The notes under the pieces: generated by a model | Seen by the model: the letters and a program-made list of their open reading frames with translations, nothing else | The model's database searches: none | Told to the model about the DNA's origin: nothing | Translations under genes and position numbers: made by a program | Shown here: positions 34,691-46,807 of the stretch, piece by piece | Numbering within the stretch: position 1 is the stretch's first letter | How the letters are laid out: each line of letters begins with the position of its first letter | Assembly: GCA_024291935.2 (NCBI GenBank) | Contig: CM044314.1 | Span: 22,604,001 to 22,668,000 of the forward strand | DNA: 64,000 bases | Reading direction: 5' to 3' | From: Okapia johnstoni | Taxonomy: Eukaryota; Chordata; Mammalia; Artiodactyla; Giraffidae

Positions 34691-35276
34691 TATTGTTGTA
34701 GTATAATTATGAATAGCACCACCTTTTCAGTCTGGGCAATTAACCAGACTGTAATCAACTTATTAACAGTCAAGGAGTTAGTTGCAAGAATGTTTCTGAT
34801 CCCTAGTTATCTAAGTGAAGACCAAATCTACCTTAGTTTTACCTTATGTATTCCCTCTCTAGCAGGCACCCCGATTTCTGTCTAGTAAGAATGATTGACT
34901 ACTCGGGCTGGTTTAACCCCGCATGGAGCAGCTTGATCATTTTGAGAATTTCAACTTTTAATATAGCTATGATGATTAAACTAGTCTTGAACATAAATAA
35001 CCAAATGTCAGAAGCTCAGAGACACTTGTATTTAAAGTCAGCAATTTTTAATCTTTCAGCATCAAGTATAATGTTGGGCAAAGGAAGCTAAGTAACAAAG
35101 ATTTGGACTATTTCAAAAGTTGTCTTTAGCTTACTTATGGGAAGATTTCTGTCCCGTGTTCATCTTGTCTCTTCCTCCATCTTACAAGTCATAAGGAGTA
35201 GAATGCAAGGACTAGTCAGACAGCTACCGCTGAAGCTATTTTACAGCAAGAAATTCCATGCTCCACTTATCCATGG

Positions 35277-35278
<2 letters not shown>
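34691..35278. other. Unassigned sequence
   Basis: No repeat family or gene recognised. Confidence 0.4.

Positions 35279-35315
<37 letters not shown>
35279..35315. repeat. (CA)n microsatellite
   Basis: About 18 uninterrupted AC units. Confidence 0.97.
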
Positions 35316-35317
<2 letters not shown>

Positions 35318-35828
35318 TTAATGGCTTAAATCAGCCATTTTACTATGCTTGCAGATTCTATAATCAGAAATTCAGACATTTCTCTAGAACTCAGGGCTCC
35401 AGGGCTTCAGCTGGGAGGATCTAAACCCTTGAGGGTGGCTTGATTGGCTGAGAGCTAGAACCATCTGGAATCGTCTGGCACCCAGAATGGAATGTCTTGA
35501 AGTCTGGACTCAGTTGTGCCCTTGTGCCCACACACAGCCTCAGCATGTGGCTTGGGTTCCTCACAGCATGAAAGCTGGATTCTGAAACAGAGGTCTTCAA
35601 GAGGATGCATGTAGAGAGCCAGTGTTTAGAGATAAGAGTCTGAAACGCATGGCCTCTTCTGACCAGACTTCAGGAATCTCATAGCACATAACTGCAAATG
35701 TCTCCGGTGCATTCTTGCTACCACATTCTATTGGTTGCAAGCAAGTTCCTAAGGTCAGTCTAGCTTCAGGGGGAGATAGTTATATCCCATTTTTAATGAG
35801 AAAGTAGAAAGGATTGTGGGATGTGACA

Positions 35829-36215
35829 CATATCAGTCTGTTTGAGCCACCATAAAAAAGACCACAGATTGGTTGGATTAAACAACTAAAATTTATTACT
35901 CACAGTTCTGGAGGTTGGAAGTCCAAGATCAAGGTTCTGGCCGATTTAGTTTCTGGCAAGTACTCTCTTCTTGGCATGCAGATGGCTGCCTTTTCTCTGT
36001 GTCCTCACGTGGCCTTTCTTCAATACATGTGCATGGAGAGAAGGCTCTCAGGTGTCTGTTTTTATAAGGATACTAAAGGCACTGAATGTGGGCCCCACTC
36101 TTACTACCTCATTAATCTTAATTACTCTCTTACAGGTCACATCTCCCAAAGCAGCCACACTGGGATTTATGGCTTCAAAATATCAACTTTAACGGGACAC
36201 GTTCAGTTCATAACA
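35829..36215 (-). mobile_element. MLT1-like LTR (ERVL-MaLR), antisense
   Basis: TATCAGTCTGTTTGAGCCAC, TTGGTTGGATTAAACAACTA, CAGTTCTGGAGGTTGGAAGT CCAAGATCAAGG and terminal GTTCAGTTCATAACA match an almost complete reversed MLT1 LTR. Confidence 0.8.
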
Positions 36216-36561
36216 GAATGCTGCTGAGTCAGTCTTTGAAAAATATAATGTCCCCCAGGCAGTGCAGTGAGACAGAAGAAGGAGAAGAGGCAAAATCTTG
36301 GAACACAGAGCTTTGACATGGCTTTGAATGATGAAAATAAAAAAAAGTTGTAGCCAATGAAAGGTGTTTCCTTGGGGAAAATTGTACAGTTCCCTTAATT
36401 GGAAAAAAAAATCTTGAATTAGAAGTCAAGATTCATTAGATTCTAGTGGGCCTTCTATTGAATAATCATAAGATGTACTGTAATCATTTGACCAAATGTT
36501 TTCATCTAAGGAATAAAAGGTACCCAAACAGTTACCAAGATCCCTTCTATCTCTGAAAATC

Positions 36562-37068
36562 TATCAGTTCGGTTCAGTCACTCAGTTGTGTCTGACTCTG
36601 CCATGCCATGGACTGCAGCACACCAGACTTCCCTGTCCATCACCTACTCCTGGAACTTGCTCAAACTCATGTCCATTGAGTCAGTGATACCATCCAATCA
36701 TCTCATCCTCTGTCATCTCCTTCTTCTCTTGCCTTCAATCTTTCTTAGCATCAGGGTCTTTTCCAATGAGTCAGTTCTTCACAGCAGGTGGCCAAAGTAT
36801 TGGAGTTTCAGGTTCAGCATCAGTCCTTCAAGTAAATATTCACAACTGATTTCCTTTAGGATGGACTGGTTGGATCTCCTTACAGTCCGAGGGACTCTCA
36901 AGAGTCTTTTACAACACCACAGTTCAAAAGCATCAATTCTTTCGTGCTTAGCTTTCTTTATAGTCCAACTCTCACATCCATACATGATTACTGGAAAAAC
37001 CATAGCTTTGACTAGATGTACCTTTGTCAGCAAAGTAATGTCTCAGCTTTTTAATATGCTGTCTATAT
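36562..37068 (-). mobile_element. BovB 3' fragment, antisense
   Basis: The left end is a decayed TTCGGTTCAG tail. The rest encodes the C-terminal BovB ORF2 region in reverse (MYGCESW motif near 36.98 kb). ATCTAT at both borders may be a weak duplication. Confidence 0.9.
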
Positions 37069-37249
37069 ATCTATTATTTTCACCTCTAAAAGCTTGACTT
37101 CTTTTACAGCTCATGCTATTTCTCCCTCTAATTCTTTGTTTCCTCCTACCTTTCCTGCCACAAAAGCTAACATTTACTTGCTTCTCTCAGTAACACTCAA
37201 AGGTCATACTCTCACAGAAAATGTTGACTTTCCATGAGAAATTTACAGT

Positions 37250-39624
37250 TTGTGGAGTACGATTCAGGATGGCAGAACAGCAAAATCTTGAGATCACCTT
37301 CTTCTTTGGACATTCCAAAATTACAGTTACATAGAGAACAACTCCCTTTGAGAATGACCTGAAGACTAGCAGGACAGATTTTCTACAACTAAGGATATAA
37401 AGGAAAGGACACATTGAGATAGGTAGGAGGGACAGGATGCAACCTAATCACAATTCATGCTCTCGATGTGACAACCCACAATTATAGAGGCTCCCCTGAG
37501 AAGTGGGGAGATCTGAGTCCCACATTAGGATCCCAGCCTAGGGGACCTCCACTGGGAAGATGAGTCCCCATATGTCTGGCTTTGCAAACCAGTGAGGCTT
37601 ACCTATGGGGGAGATGGAAGGCTGTGGGAAACCAAGTCTCCACTTTTATAGGACTCACACACAAACACTCACTCCCAGTCCCAGGGAAAAGGCAACAGCC
37701 TGGAAAGCACCTGAGCCATTTGAGAAGGAGGTACATTGCCTAATACTAAGGTGGGTACTGGAGGGACAAGAATCTGATAGAACTTTCTCTGGGAATAGAG
37801 TACTAGCAAGAGCCATCTGTTTATTTATTTTTTACCCTCGCTTCATCTAGTTGGCTTAGCTCTGGCAAATGATATTTCTGTCATTCATAATCAACCTACC
37901 TAATGCCATGAATACTGCCCCTATGCTCCCCTAAGAACTTACCCGGCCTAACTCACCTTCCCCACTGGGCCCCTCCAACGCACTTCTAACCGTACCCAAT
38001 CTGGAAGGCAGTGTTGTCCAGCATCAGCTTCCCTCCAAAGTAGTTCCAGGTGGCCAGCCCCTCCCACACAACAGGCAGATTCAGCCAGGACCAGCATCCC
38101 TCTAAAGCAGCTCCTTCTCCCAGAGGCAAGCCCTATACACCAGCACATCCACAACAATCTCAGCCAGGCTTTGTAGCTAGTCATATTAGGGGCTAGAAAT
38201 GCATACCAGCTTGCTCACAGCAGCTGAAACCAGGCCTGGTAGACAGCCAGGCTGGGAACCACCCCTTCCCACCAGGGTGTCTGCCATCAGGGGCCAGTTC
38301 TACCCACTAGTGCCTGCAGCCATTGCAGCTTGAGGACAGCAGGAAGGCACAGGCAGCCCCACAAAGGATACCCTTAGAGCACTCTGGTGATAAGGAGTGA
38401 TTTTGTCACTGGGCCCCACAGGACACCTTCTACATAGGTCATTCTTTCAAGACCAGGAGATGTAGTTGATATACCTAATAAAAATATATGCAGATAATTA
38501 GGCAAAATGAAGAAACAGAGGAAAACCTTTCAAATGAAAGAACAAGATCAAACTCCCCCCAAAGCAACTGAATGAAACAGCTATAAGCAATTTGTCAGAT
38601 GAAGACTTCATTGGTCAGAAAGATGCTCAACTCAGGAGAAGAATAAATAATTCAATGAGAATTTTAACAAGGAGACAAGAAATGTAAAAATAAGTAATTA
38701 CGACTGAAAGACTCAATAATTGAAATGAAAATACACAAAAGGAAATCAACACCAGATTACAGGAAGCAGAAGAATAGAAGTCTGGAACACAGGGTAGTAA
38801 AAATCACCCAATCAAAAAAGAAAAGATAGTATAAAAAATGAGGATTAAGCTTAAGGGACTCCTGGGAAAATATAGGGGGCTGAGAAGGAAAAGAGACGGA
38901 GAGAAAGGGACAGAAACTCTATTTGAAAAAATAATGGCTGAAATTTTCCTAATTTAGGGAAATAAACATTCAAGTCCAGAAGGCACAGAATACCAAATAA
39001 GAAGAACCAAAAGAGACCCATATTAAGACATATTATAACTAAAGTTCAAACATTAAAGATAGAATAAACAACCTAATCTTATACCTAAAGCAACTAGAGA
39101 AAAAAGAGCAAAGAAAACCTAGTCAGTAGGAGGAAAGAAATCATAAAGATCAAAGCAGAAGTAAATGAAATAGAGATGAAGAAAATGTTAGAAAAGATCA
39201 ATGAAACTAAAAGCTGGTTCTTTGAGAAAATAAACAAAATCAATAAACCTTTAGCCAGATTCATCAAAAAAAAGGGGGGAGAGGACTCAAACCAATAAAA
39301 TTAGAAATGAAACAGGAGAAGTTACAGTTGACACCACAGAAATACAAAGGATCATAACAGCCTACTACAGGTAACTATATGCCAATAAAACAGACAATCT
39401 AGAAGAAATGGATAAATACTTAGAAATGTACAACCTTCCAAGACTGAAAAATATCAATGACTGTTCCAAGACTATGAATGGATCAATCACAAGTACTGAA
39501 ATTGAAACTGTGGTTAAAAGGCTTACAATAAACAGAAATACAGGATCAGATGGCTTCATAGACAAATTGTATCAAACATTTAGAGAAGAGTTAACATTTA
39601 TCTTTCTCAAACTATATCCCCAAC
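37250..39624 (+). mobile_element. Old L1: 5' UTR to mid-ORF2, internally deleted
   Basis: It starts with the same L1 5' UTR type as the 515 copy (GAAGACTAGCAGGACAGATT TTCTACAACTA). Early ORF1 text is followed by a jump near 39060 into ORF2 upstream of the reverse transcriptase (AACTAAAAGCTGGTTCTTTG). The sequence stops at FREELTF-type text, just before the RT core, where an antisense BovB piece begins. Confidence 0.8.
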
Positions 39625-39626
39625 TG

Positions 39627-39790
39627 TTGCTGTTGTTCAGTCACTCAGTCATGTCCAACTCTTTGTGACCCCATGGACTACAGCACACCAGGCCTCCTTA
39701 CCCCTCACCATCTCCTGGAGTTTATCCAAGTTCATGTCCATTGCATCAGCGTTGCCATCCAGTCATCTCATCTTCTGACACCTTGTCTTG
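39627..39790 (-). mobile_element. BovB 3' fragment, antisense
   Basis: TTGTTCAGTCACTCAGTCAT, CAGCACACCAGGCCTCC and CATCCAGTCATCTCATC are the last about 160 bp of BovB in reverse. It sits between two L1 fragments of opposite orientation. Confidence 0.85.
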
Positions 39791-39794
39791 CTCC

Positions 39795-40420
39795 TAATTT
39801 TAAAGGAAAACTTTCAGCCTTTCACCACTGAGTATTATGCCATCAGTTGTCCTGTCATACATGGCCCTCATTGTGTTGAAATATCCATATCCAACCCATT
39901 GAGCATTTTCTAAATCATTTTTATCATGGGAGAGTGTTACATTTTGTCAAATGTTTTTTCTGCATTTTTGAGACAGCTATATGATTTTTATCTTTCATTC
40001 TATTATTGTGATGTATCACATTTACTGATTTGTGTATATTGAACCAGACTTTCATCCCAGGAGCAAGTCCCACTTGATCCTGATGCATGATCCTTTTAAC
40101 GTGCTTCTCAGTTAAGTTTGCTAGTTTTTGTTGAGAATACATCTGTATTCATCGGTTATATTGACCCATAGTTTTCTTTCCCTGTGCTGTTCCCACGTGG
40201 CTTGGGTGTCAGGGCAATGCTCATCTTACAAAATGAGCTTGGGAGTGTTCCCTTCTGTTAAATTTTTTGGGAAAATTTGAGAAGGATTGATGTTAATTCT
40301 TCAAATGTTTATAGCATCCATATCTTGTATCACTTTGACAGTTTGTGTATACAATAGCTATAGCTGGTACATTTTATCCAATTCCTTCTTTGTTTATGTT
40401 AAGATGTTATTATCTCTTAA
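39795..40420 (-). mobile_element. L1 ORF2 RT-region fragment, antisense
   Basis: The minus strand encodes decayed L1 reverse-transcriptase text, including the IIHHDQVGF-like and INVIHHINR-like motifs (as IMHQDQVGLAPGM and VNVIHHNNR) around 39.95-40.12 kb. Stops are frequent. Confidence 0.75.
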
Positions 40421-40422
40421 TA

Positions 40423-40659
40423 GGACTGATGCTAAAGCTTAAACTCCAATACTTTGGCCATCTGATGTGAAGAACTGACTCATTGGAAAAGACCCTGATG
40501 CTGGGAAAGATTGAAGGTGGGAGGAGAACGGGAGGACATTGAATGAGATGGTTGGTAGGCTCTGGGAGTTGGTGATGGACAGAGAAGCCTGGTGTGCTGA
40601 AGTCCACAGAGTTGCAAAGAGTTGGACATGACTGAACGACTGTACTGACTTACTGATAG
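40423..40659 (+). mobile_element. BovB 3' fragment, sense
   Basis: GACTGATGCTAAAGCTTAAA CTCC to GAACGACTGTACTGACT is the last about 235 bp of BovB in sense. Confidence 0.85.
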
Positions 40660-40915
40660 TGGATTTTATTAATAAAGTTCCTAATGATGAGGCATTTTCA
40701 TTTCCCAGGATAAACCCTTTCCGTTATGTCATTTGAATATTTTACTAGGTTGCTAATTTGCTGTTGTTGCTATTGTTGTTACATCTAGTTTAGGATTTTT
40801 GCATAAGTTTTAAGAAGTAGAGTTTGCCTACATATTGTGTTTTTGTGTACTACTCATCTATTTTTAGTATCCAAGTTATTATAGCCTCATAGAATAATAA
40901 ACTTGGAATTTTATT
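40660..40915 (-). mobile_element. L1 ORF2 fragment, antisense
   Basis: CCCAGGATAAACCCTTTCC, TTTAGGATTTTTGCATAAG and TATAGCCTCATAGAATAATA fit reversed L1 RT-region text overlapping the part present at 40.0-40.25 kb, so it is a separate copy. Confidence 0.55.
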
Positions 40916-40943
40916 TCCTGTCTCTATCTCTATATGTGTATCA

Positions 40944-41041
40944 ATGGGAGTTGTTGATGGACAGGGAGGCCTGGCATGCTGCAGTTCATGGGGTTGCAAA
41001 GAGTCAGGCATGAATGAGCGACTGAACTGAACTGAACTGAA
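40944..41041 (+). mobile_element. Very short BovB 3' end (about 98 bp)
   Basis: GGGAGTTGTTGATGGACAGG GAGGCCTGGC through GAGCGACTGAAC and three more CTGAA units: only the 3' tail region of BovB. Confidence 0.9.
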
Positions 41042-42380
41042 CCCAACCCAAATTATTGTAGGTTTTATATACATATACATACTTCAAATAGAGAAGTTAA
41101 ATTTAATAAAATCTAAGTTGTCATTGATTGAAGGATGCACCATTGTTTTAAGAACTACAAAGAAAGGATAAAAGTTGCAGGGTGCCATTGTGCTTTTGAT
41201 CACTTAGAATATTTATTTTAAATCTGTTGGAGGAAATCTTTTATTTAGGCCTCTTTCAACATGTGGAGTTTTTGTGTAATAGTATGCTCATACAAATAAA
41301 AAGAAAATACAAGCAAATGTACAGGATAAGGCATTCCTACAGCACCTTCACAGCAGGACCCCCTGCTCTACATCACTTCTGGAAACGTTACAGCCAGTAT
41401 CTCTTCTAGCTCTTTTCTGGCCCACCCACACTTTCTCTCCTGAAACTCCTCTCAAGCAGGAAAATTTCTCTGAAACTGAGGTACAATGTCTCAAGACAGC
41501 AGCAGTGCAGAGCAAAAGGCGAAAACCCCTCAGCTCCCTTTCTACTTTCTCCTCCTAACGCAGAGCCTGGCTGCCTCACCTTTGGGCCAACATCGGAAAC
41601 TCCACACCAGCAGAGACTGTCACCTAGGGGAGTCCCCACAGTTTCTTTTCAGTTTGGGTATTTCCTTCTATAGGGGGTAGTCCACAGGCAGGCTGGTTTA
41701 GAGGCTTGTCACAAAGACTTTCCTATGATAACCTTCAACTTTACAGAAGTGACTCTGAATGATAAAATGGTGGAATTAGAACTGCAAGAGACTCTAAAAG
41801 CCAATAAAACACCAAGATCCTACCCTTAATGGAAGTAGCAGGCCTAATTTTCCTACTTGAAAGGAAGAGCTATTTTGTTTCTTAATAGACAGCAAATTTC
41901 TTTCTTAATGTTCTGTGATTAAAATTTATTGCCCACAACAAATCAAGATCTAAAACATTGATACAAATGTCTTCTTTTACAAGGTGGGGGTGGGGGTGCA
42001 TTCTTCTTTGAGTTTTGTGGATTCTGCTGCTTTGTATATAATTGCTGAGGTGACTCAAGGAGAAAGTGGGCCTGCCCCTCCACTGGAGCAGTGAATCCGG
42101 TACATGCACAAAAGCTGCTGCTTTAAGATGGCCCTTGTCCTGGATATCAGCGCTGAGGGATGCTAACATAAGCTGTAGACCGAAAAGGGATTAAATATCA
42201 AATGCCTTACTTACAATGATGATTATAATAGTACCAATTTTAGAGGATGATTTTGAGCATCACATTATATGTATAATTACCAGTTTGTCTGTTTCATCCA
42301 CATTTTCATCCTCTTCAGATGTTATGTTTTATCTTTGCCTGTGCACTTACTTTCTTTTTTCACCTCCGGGCAAACACTAC
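41042..42380. other. Unassigned sequence, no repeat recognised
   Basis: I see no repeat family. It contains a G-rich GGTGGGGGTGGGGGTG tract near 41983 and directly precedes the exon-like segment. Confidence 0.35.
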
Positions 42381-42386
42381 TGTCAG

Positions 42387-42483
42387 ATAATGAAGATAAA
42401 AGAAAGCCAGAAGCTGTCTGGGTCAGTCCCATTAAGCTCAAGACTTGCAAGATGGAGAAGGCTGTGACATACAGCAGAGAGTG
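42387..42483 (+). other. Exon-like segment (candidate only)
   Basis: A pyrimidine tract (CTTTCTTTTTTCACC, about 42350-42364) is followed by TGTCAG, then 97 bases open in one frame, then GTAAGC at 42484, a strong splice-donor match. In that frame the peptide reads DNEDKRKPEAVWVSPIKL and on through KMEKAVTYSREW, charged and non-repetitive. The segment lies in DNA without a recognised transposon. I do not recognise the protein. A chance coincidence of splice-like signals is quite possible. Confidence 0.25.
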
Positions 42484-42489
42484 GTAAGC

Positions 42490-43267
42490 ATCAAGAAAGC
42501 GCAGTCAACCACTTTACACCCCACTGTGAAATGCTTAGCTATGTAACAGCCCAGAACATTTTAACTATTATTGCTGTATTACTGTTCTTTTCATGAGTAT
42601 TTGCTAATGTACAATGTCTGTGTCTCTTCTATAACAGCCTCATTTAAACCCATCATTCACTAACAAGTTATGAATTTTTGGAAGAGAATTAATCATTTAG
42701 TTTCTTACAGTAAGCCATATGGTCGTCTCTGTGTCTCTGCAGATGAAAGCTAACAATTTCTAAAGATTTTTATTCCCCACAGCAAATTATTTCAGCTTTC
42801 TTAGGGCTAAAAAATAAAAGAAACAATCTTTTAGAAGTTTAAAAACAGAGTGTATCTTTATTTTTAATTTAATTAAAAAAAGAAAAAAAATTCATTATAG
42901 GTTCTGGTACCAAAAGATAAACTGCCAAAGAATTTTATCTAATATATAGATGCACATAAATTAATATTCAAATAATTAAAGAAGAAATTAGTCCAATATG
43001 GTGAATTTTAATTTTTCCTACTTCTTAGTACCTACAACTAAATTTTAATTCACTTCTTGAATATGCTTGAGGGCAAGCTAATTAAGCTACTAGTTAAATG
43101 AAGAAGTTTCTTATTATGCACTGGAAATACTTCTATAACTGTTAACTGGTAGCTGGGAAACCCAGGTTTGCAGCATTAGAGAGGCTGTTATGTGCTGCTT
43201 TCTTCCCAGGGTCAACGCCTTAACAATCCATGGATCTCTTATCTGAGGCTTGATGGCATTTCCAAAA
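42490..43267. other. Unassigned AT-rich sequence
   Basis: No repeat family or gene recognised. A-rich runs occur near 42830-42890. Confidence 0.35.
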
Positions 43268-43703
43268 CATCTCCGTTCCTTGGAGCTTCCATAAAGATTG
43301 CTACAACCTTGGATGCTTGAAACAACACAAATGTATTCTCTCACAGCTCTGTAAGTTGTAAATCTTAAGTCAACATGTTAGGAGAGCTATGCTTCCTCCA
43401 GAGGTTCTAGGGAAAATTCTGTTTCTTACTCTGCCAGCTTCTTCTGATATTCATCAGATTTCATGACTTGGGGCCACACCACTCCAATTTCTGCCTCCTC
43501 CTTCATTTTGCCTTCTCATCTGTGTGTGTCTATAAAGATGCTTGTTATTGAAATTAGGGCCTACCTGTTTAATTGAGGAGGCTGTTCTCTTATCAAGATT
43601 CTTAATTACATCTGCAAAAACCCACCTTCCAAATAAGCCAACATGTACAGGTTTCAGGTATTATCTTTTTGAGGGCTACCATTCAACTCTAGAGGTTGCC
43701 CAT
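43268..43703 (-). mobile_element. 3' LTR of MaLR-like provirus remnant, antisense
   Basis: On the plus strand GAAACAACACAAATGTATTC TCTCACAGCTCTG marks the reversed LTR 3' end. GAGGTTCTAGGGAAAATTCT, TCTGCAAAAACCCACCTTCC and a terminal GGGCTACCATTCAACTC follow. Family name uncertain. Confidence 0.6.
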
Positions 43704-45078
43704 TGGCCACCCCAAATTAATGTCTGTCCAGCCTGCAAAATATATGCACCTCATCAGAATATCACCACCCAAAGTAACAACTCTTAAGTCTAAAATTGTA
43801 TCTAAATATTATTAGCTCAATAGCCCCAAATCTCATCATCTAACCATGTAAATCACAAATGGGTTTGGCTCTGGCTGGGGCAAAATTTCTCTCCATCTGT
43901 TAACCTGTTAAACTAGAAAACAAAATACAATGATGAAGCAATCATAGTATAATAATTTATAGTCATTCTTATTCTAAAAGAGAAAATGGAAAGAAGAACC
44001 AAGTCTCCAGTCCCAAGTAACATCCAAAAGCATAAGGGAAAATCTCATTAGTTTTTAATGCTGGGAATAACACTCTGTTGCTTGATAATCTGTTCTATGT
44101 CCCCAAAGCTCCATCCTCTGGGCCTAAGACTCTGTTCTCAGGGTCATCTTCCTTTTCTTGAAGACTAGCATGTGTTTGCAGCTGAGTAGCTCTATCAGTT
44201 CATTTCCTACCAGCAGAATTTCAGAGATCCAACAGCCTTCTCTCATTTTACCCTCTTTCTGTCTCCTTCATTGCAAGCTGGCTGTTTTTTTCTGCTGATA
44301 TAACATTGTCAAAAAGCCTTATGGATCTCCTGTGTATGTCATGGAGGCTCACATCAATTCTTCACTTTGCTGAGATGGCCAAGTGGATCCACAAGACACA
44401 CAGAATGCTTTCAGTGAAAGATTGTCCATGTATACCCTTGGACTTCTCTCCAGAGTATACTTTCTTAACAGTAAATCTCCTAGTATTAGCATCTATTGCA
44501 ATTTTTCAAGTGTTCCTTTTTTTATTCTTTTTCTCCCAATGTTTTTTTCCCCCTCAAGTATCACTTTCCGCTTGCATTTTACTATAAACAGAAATGAGAA
44601 ACCAGATCACACCTTCAACACTTTATTTGAAAAGTTATCTTCAGCTCAACATTCAAGCTCATTGCTTAAAAGTTCTGCTTTCTACCCAACAGCAGGACAT
44701 AACTCAGCTAAATCTTCTGCACTGAATATAAGGATTACCTTTCCTCCAGTTTCCAAAAGCATGTTCTTCCTTCTAAGTCTTCATCAAAGCAAGTTTAGTG
44801 TTCATGTTTTTGCCAGCATTCAGTTCATGATAACGTATGCATTTTTTGAGATGATAGAAGCGTTCTCTATTGTGTTCCTCACTTTCTCCTGAGCCCTCAC
44901 TTGCAGAATATTAGCACCCTTTCTTCTACCAACAGTCTTTCCAAGAAAAATCTAGACTTTTTTTTTTTTTATTAGCATATGCCTCAAAATTCATCTGGTC
45001 ACTGTCTGTTGCCCAAATCCAAAATCACTTCCACATTTTTAAGTAGTAGTTACAGAGCAACTCACTTCATCATACAGA
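43704..45078 (-). mobile_element. MaLR-type internal region, antisense (non-coding remnant)
   Basis: The reversed text includes ACAGATGGAGAGAAATTTTG (minus strand, about 43.88-43.90 kb) and GACTTGGTTCTTCTTTCC, features I associate with MaLR internal sequence. It lies between two LTR pieces in the same orientation. No retroviral gene is intact or recognisable. Frames here are chance. Confidence 0.5.
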
Positions 45079-45182
45079 AATCTTTATTAGTTTCCTGTGG
45101 CTCTTGTAATAAATTACCACAAACTGAGTGTCTTAAAACAATAGAATTTTATTCTCCCACCTAATTGTGAGCTGAGTTCTTT
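45079..45182 (-). mobile_element. Partial 5' LTR of the same provirus, antisense
   Basis: TTATTAGTTTCCTGTGGCTC, AATTACCACAAACTGAGTGT and CTTAAAACAATAGAATTTTA match the reversed LTR 3' end. The rest of this LTR is lost. Confidence 0.65.
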
Positions 45183-45447
45183 CCAAAGGATAGCTGGGAA
45201 AGTTCCACACGAATTACTTGTCCAAGTCCATTAAGTAACAATGGAATGCCTAAATGGCCTTAAAGTTTGATGCCATGCCCTGATTCTTTTTCAAAAGCAA
45301 ATTGATTTATATAATCAGGGAGACAAGTGGTTGAAAATGCCTACATTTTAAAAACAGAATTAAAAGATTCCTAAATTACTTGACTATCCCTTTGCTTCTA
45401 CTTATATTTTAGAACAAAAGAATGTTTAAAATAGACAAATTAAAAAA

Positions 45448-45475
45448 AAGAAAGAAAGAAAGAAAGAAAGAAAAC
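45448..45475. repeat. (GAAA)n microsatellite
   Basis: Six or more GAAA units after an A run. Confidence 0.95.
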
Positions 45476-45856
45476 AAACAAAAAGCAGATAATGCCTGTG
45501 TACCTAAGCAGTTTCAGACTATAAAAGTATTGAAAGCTCAACTGGTTTTGTGAAGTCAGGAATAATCTTAAAACCAAGACAATACTGAAATAGAAAAAGT
45601 AAAGATCATATTTTAGTTTTGAATACTGGTTCCAGAATTCTACATTAAATAAAAAAAATATAGAATATGATGGTGTATTAAAATAATAATTCTCCATAGA
45701 CAAACGAGTTTTATTCCAAAGTGCTAGATTAGGAAACTGAAAATTCAGTGATTTTAATAAATAATGGCTTAAATAGAAATATTTATAACAATTGTTTAAT
45801 ATATAAAGAGTAATAATACAATCTAAAACTTGTACCCATCAATCAGTTTAAGACTC

Positions 45857-46404
45857 AGTTCAGTTCAGTTCAGTCGCTCAGTAGTGTCCGACTCTTTGCG
45901 ACCCCATGAATTGCAGCACGCCAGGCCTCCCTGTCCATCACCAACTCCCAGAGTCTACCCAAACCCATGTCCATTCAGTCAGTGATGCCATCCAGCCATC
46001 TCATCCTCTGTTGTCCCCTTCTCCTCCTGCCCCAAATCCTTCCCAGAATCAGGGTCTTTCCCAATGAGTCATCTCTTCGCATGAGGTGGCCAAAGTATTG
46101 GAGCTTCAGCTTCAGCATCAGTCCTTCAAATGAATATTCAGGATTGATTTCCTTTAGGATTGACTGGTTTGACCTCCTTGCAGTCCAAGGGACTCTCAAG
46201 AGTCTTCTCCAACACCACAGTTCAAAAGCATCAATTCTTCGGCGCTCAGCTTTCTTCACCGTCCATCTCTCACATCCATACATGACCACTGGAAAAACCA
46301 TAGCCTTGACTAGACGGACTTTTGTTGGCAAAGTAATGTCTCTGCTTTTAAATATGCTAGCTAGGTTGTGCATAACCTTCCTTCCAAGGAGTAAGCGTCT
46401 TATA
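45857..46404 (-). mobile_element. BovB 3' fragment, antisense
   Basis: It starts with three TTCAG units and TCGCTCAGTAGTGTCCGACT. The minus strand encodes an uninterrupted 132-codon stretch of the C-terminal BovB ORF2 (MYGCERW in place of MYGCESW). It is truncated at about CGTCTT. Confidence 0.92.
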
Positions 46405-46560
46405 ACTGCAATTAAATTTTGGGATCCTGCCTGTATTGCTCTAATCCCACCCTTACCTAAGCATGTTTCTTCCCATTTCCTCTTTCCTCAAAGCTAACCA
46501 CTATCCTAATTATTTTTTGTTTTTTATATCTTTTGATTCTTATGTATTTACTGTATACTT

Positions 46561-46775
46561 AGGGCTTCCCAGGTGGCTGTGATAATGAATCTGCCTGCAG
46601 ATCAGGAGATGTGGGAGATGTGAATTTGATCCCTGGGTTGGGAAGATCCTCTGGAATAGGAAATGACAACCCGCTCCAGTATTCCTGCCTGGAAAATTTC
46701 ATGGACAGAGGAGCCTGGTGGGCTACAGTCCATGAGGAGGTAAAGACTTGGACATGACTGAGTGACTGAACACAT
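46561..46775 (+). mobile_element. Bov-tA SINE
   Basis: GGGCTTCCCAGGTGGCTGTG with the CAGGAGATGTGGGAGATGTG variant head and a GGACATGACTGAGTGACTGA tail. Confidence 0.88.
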
Positions 46776-46807
46776 ACATGTATGTATTCCTAAAAACCAT
46801 AGTGTTT

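Noticed and set aside
35279..35424. Open frame through the CA repeat
   Set aside because: The His-Thr run is only the translated microsatellite.
36588..37097. 169-codon plus-strand frame over BovB
   Set aside because: It is the complement of the BovB coding strand. BovB conservation keeps the shadow frame open.
44383..44892. 169-codon plus-strand frame
   Set aside because: Lies antisense within the MaLR-type internal region. It is not a retroviral protein frame and looks incidental.
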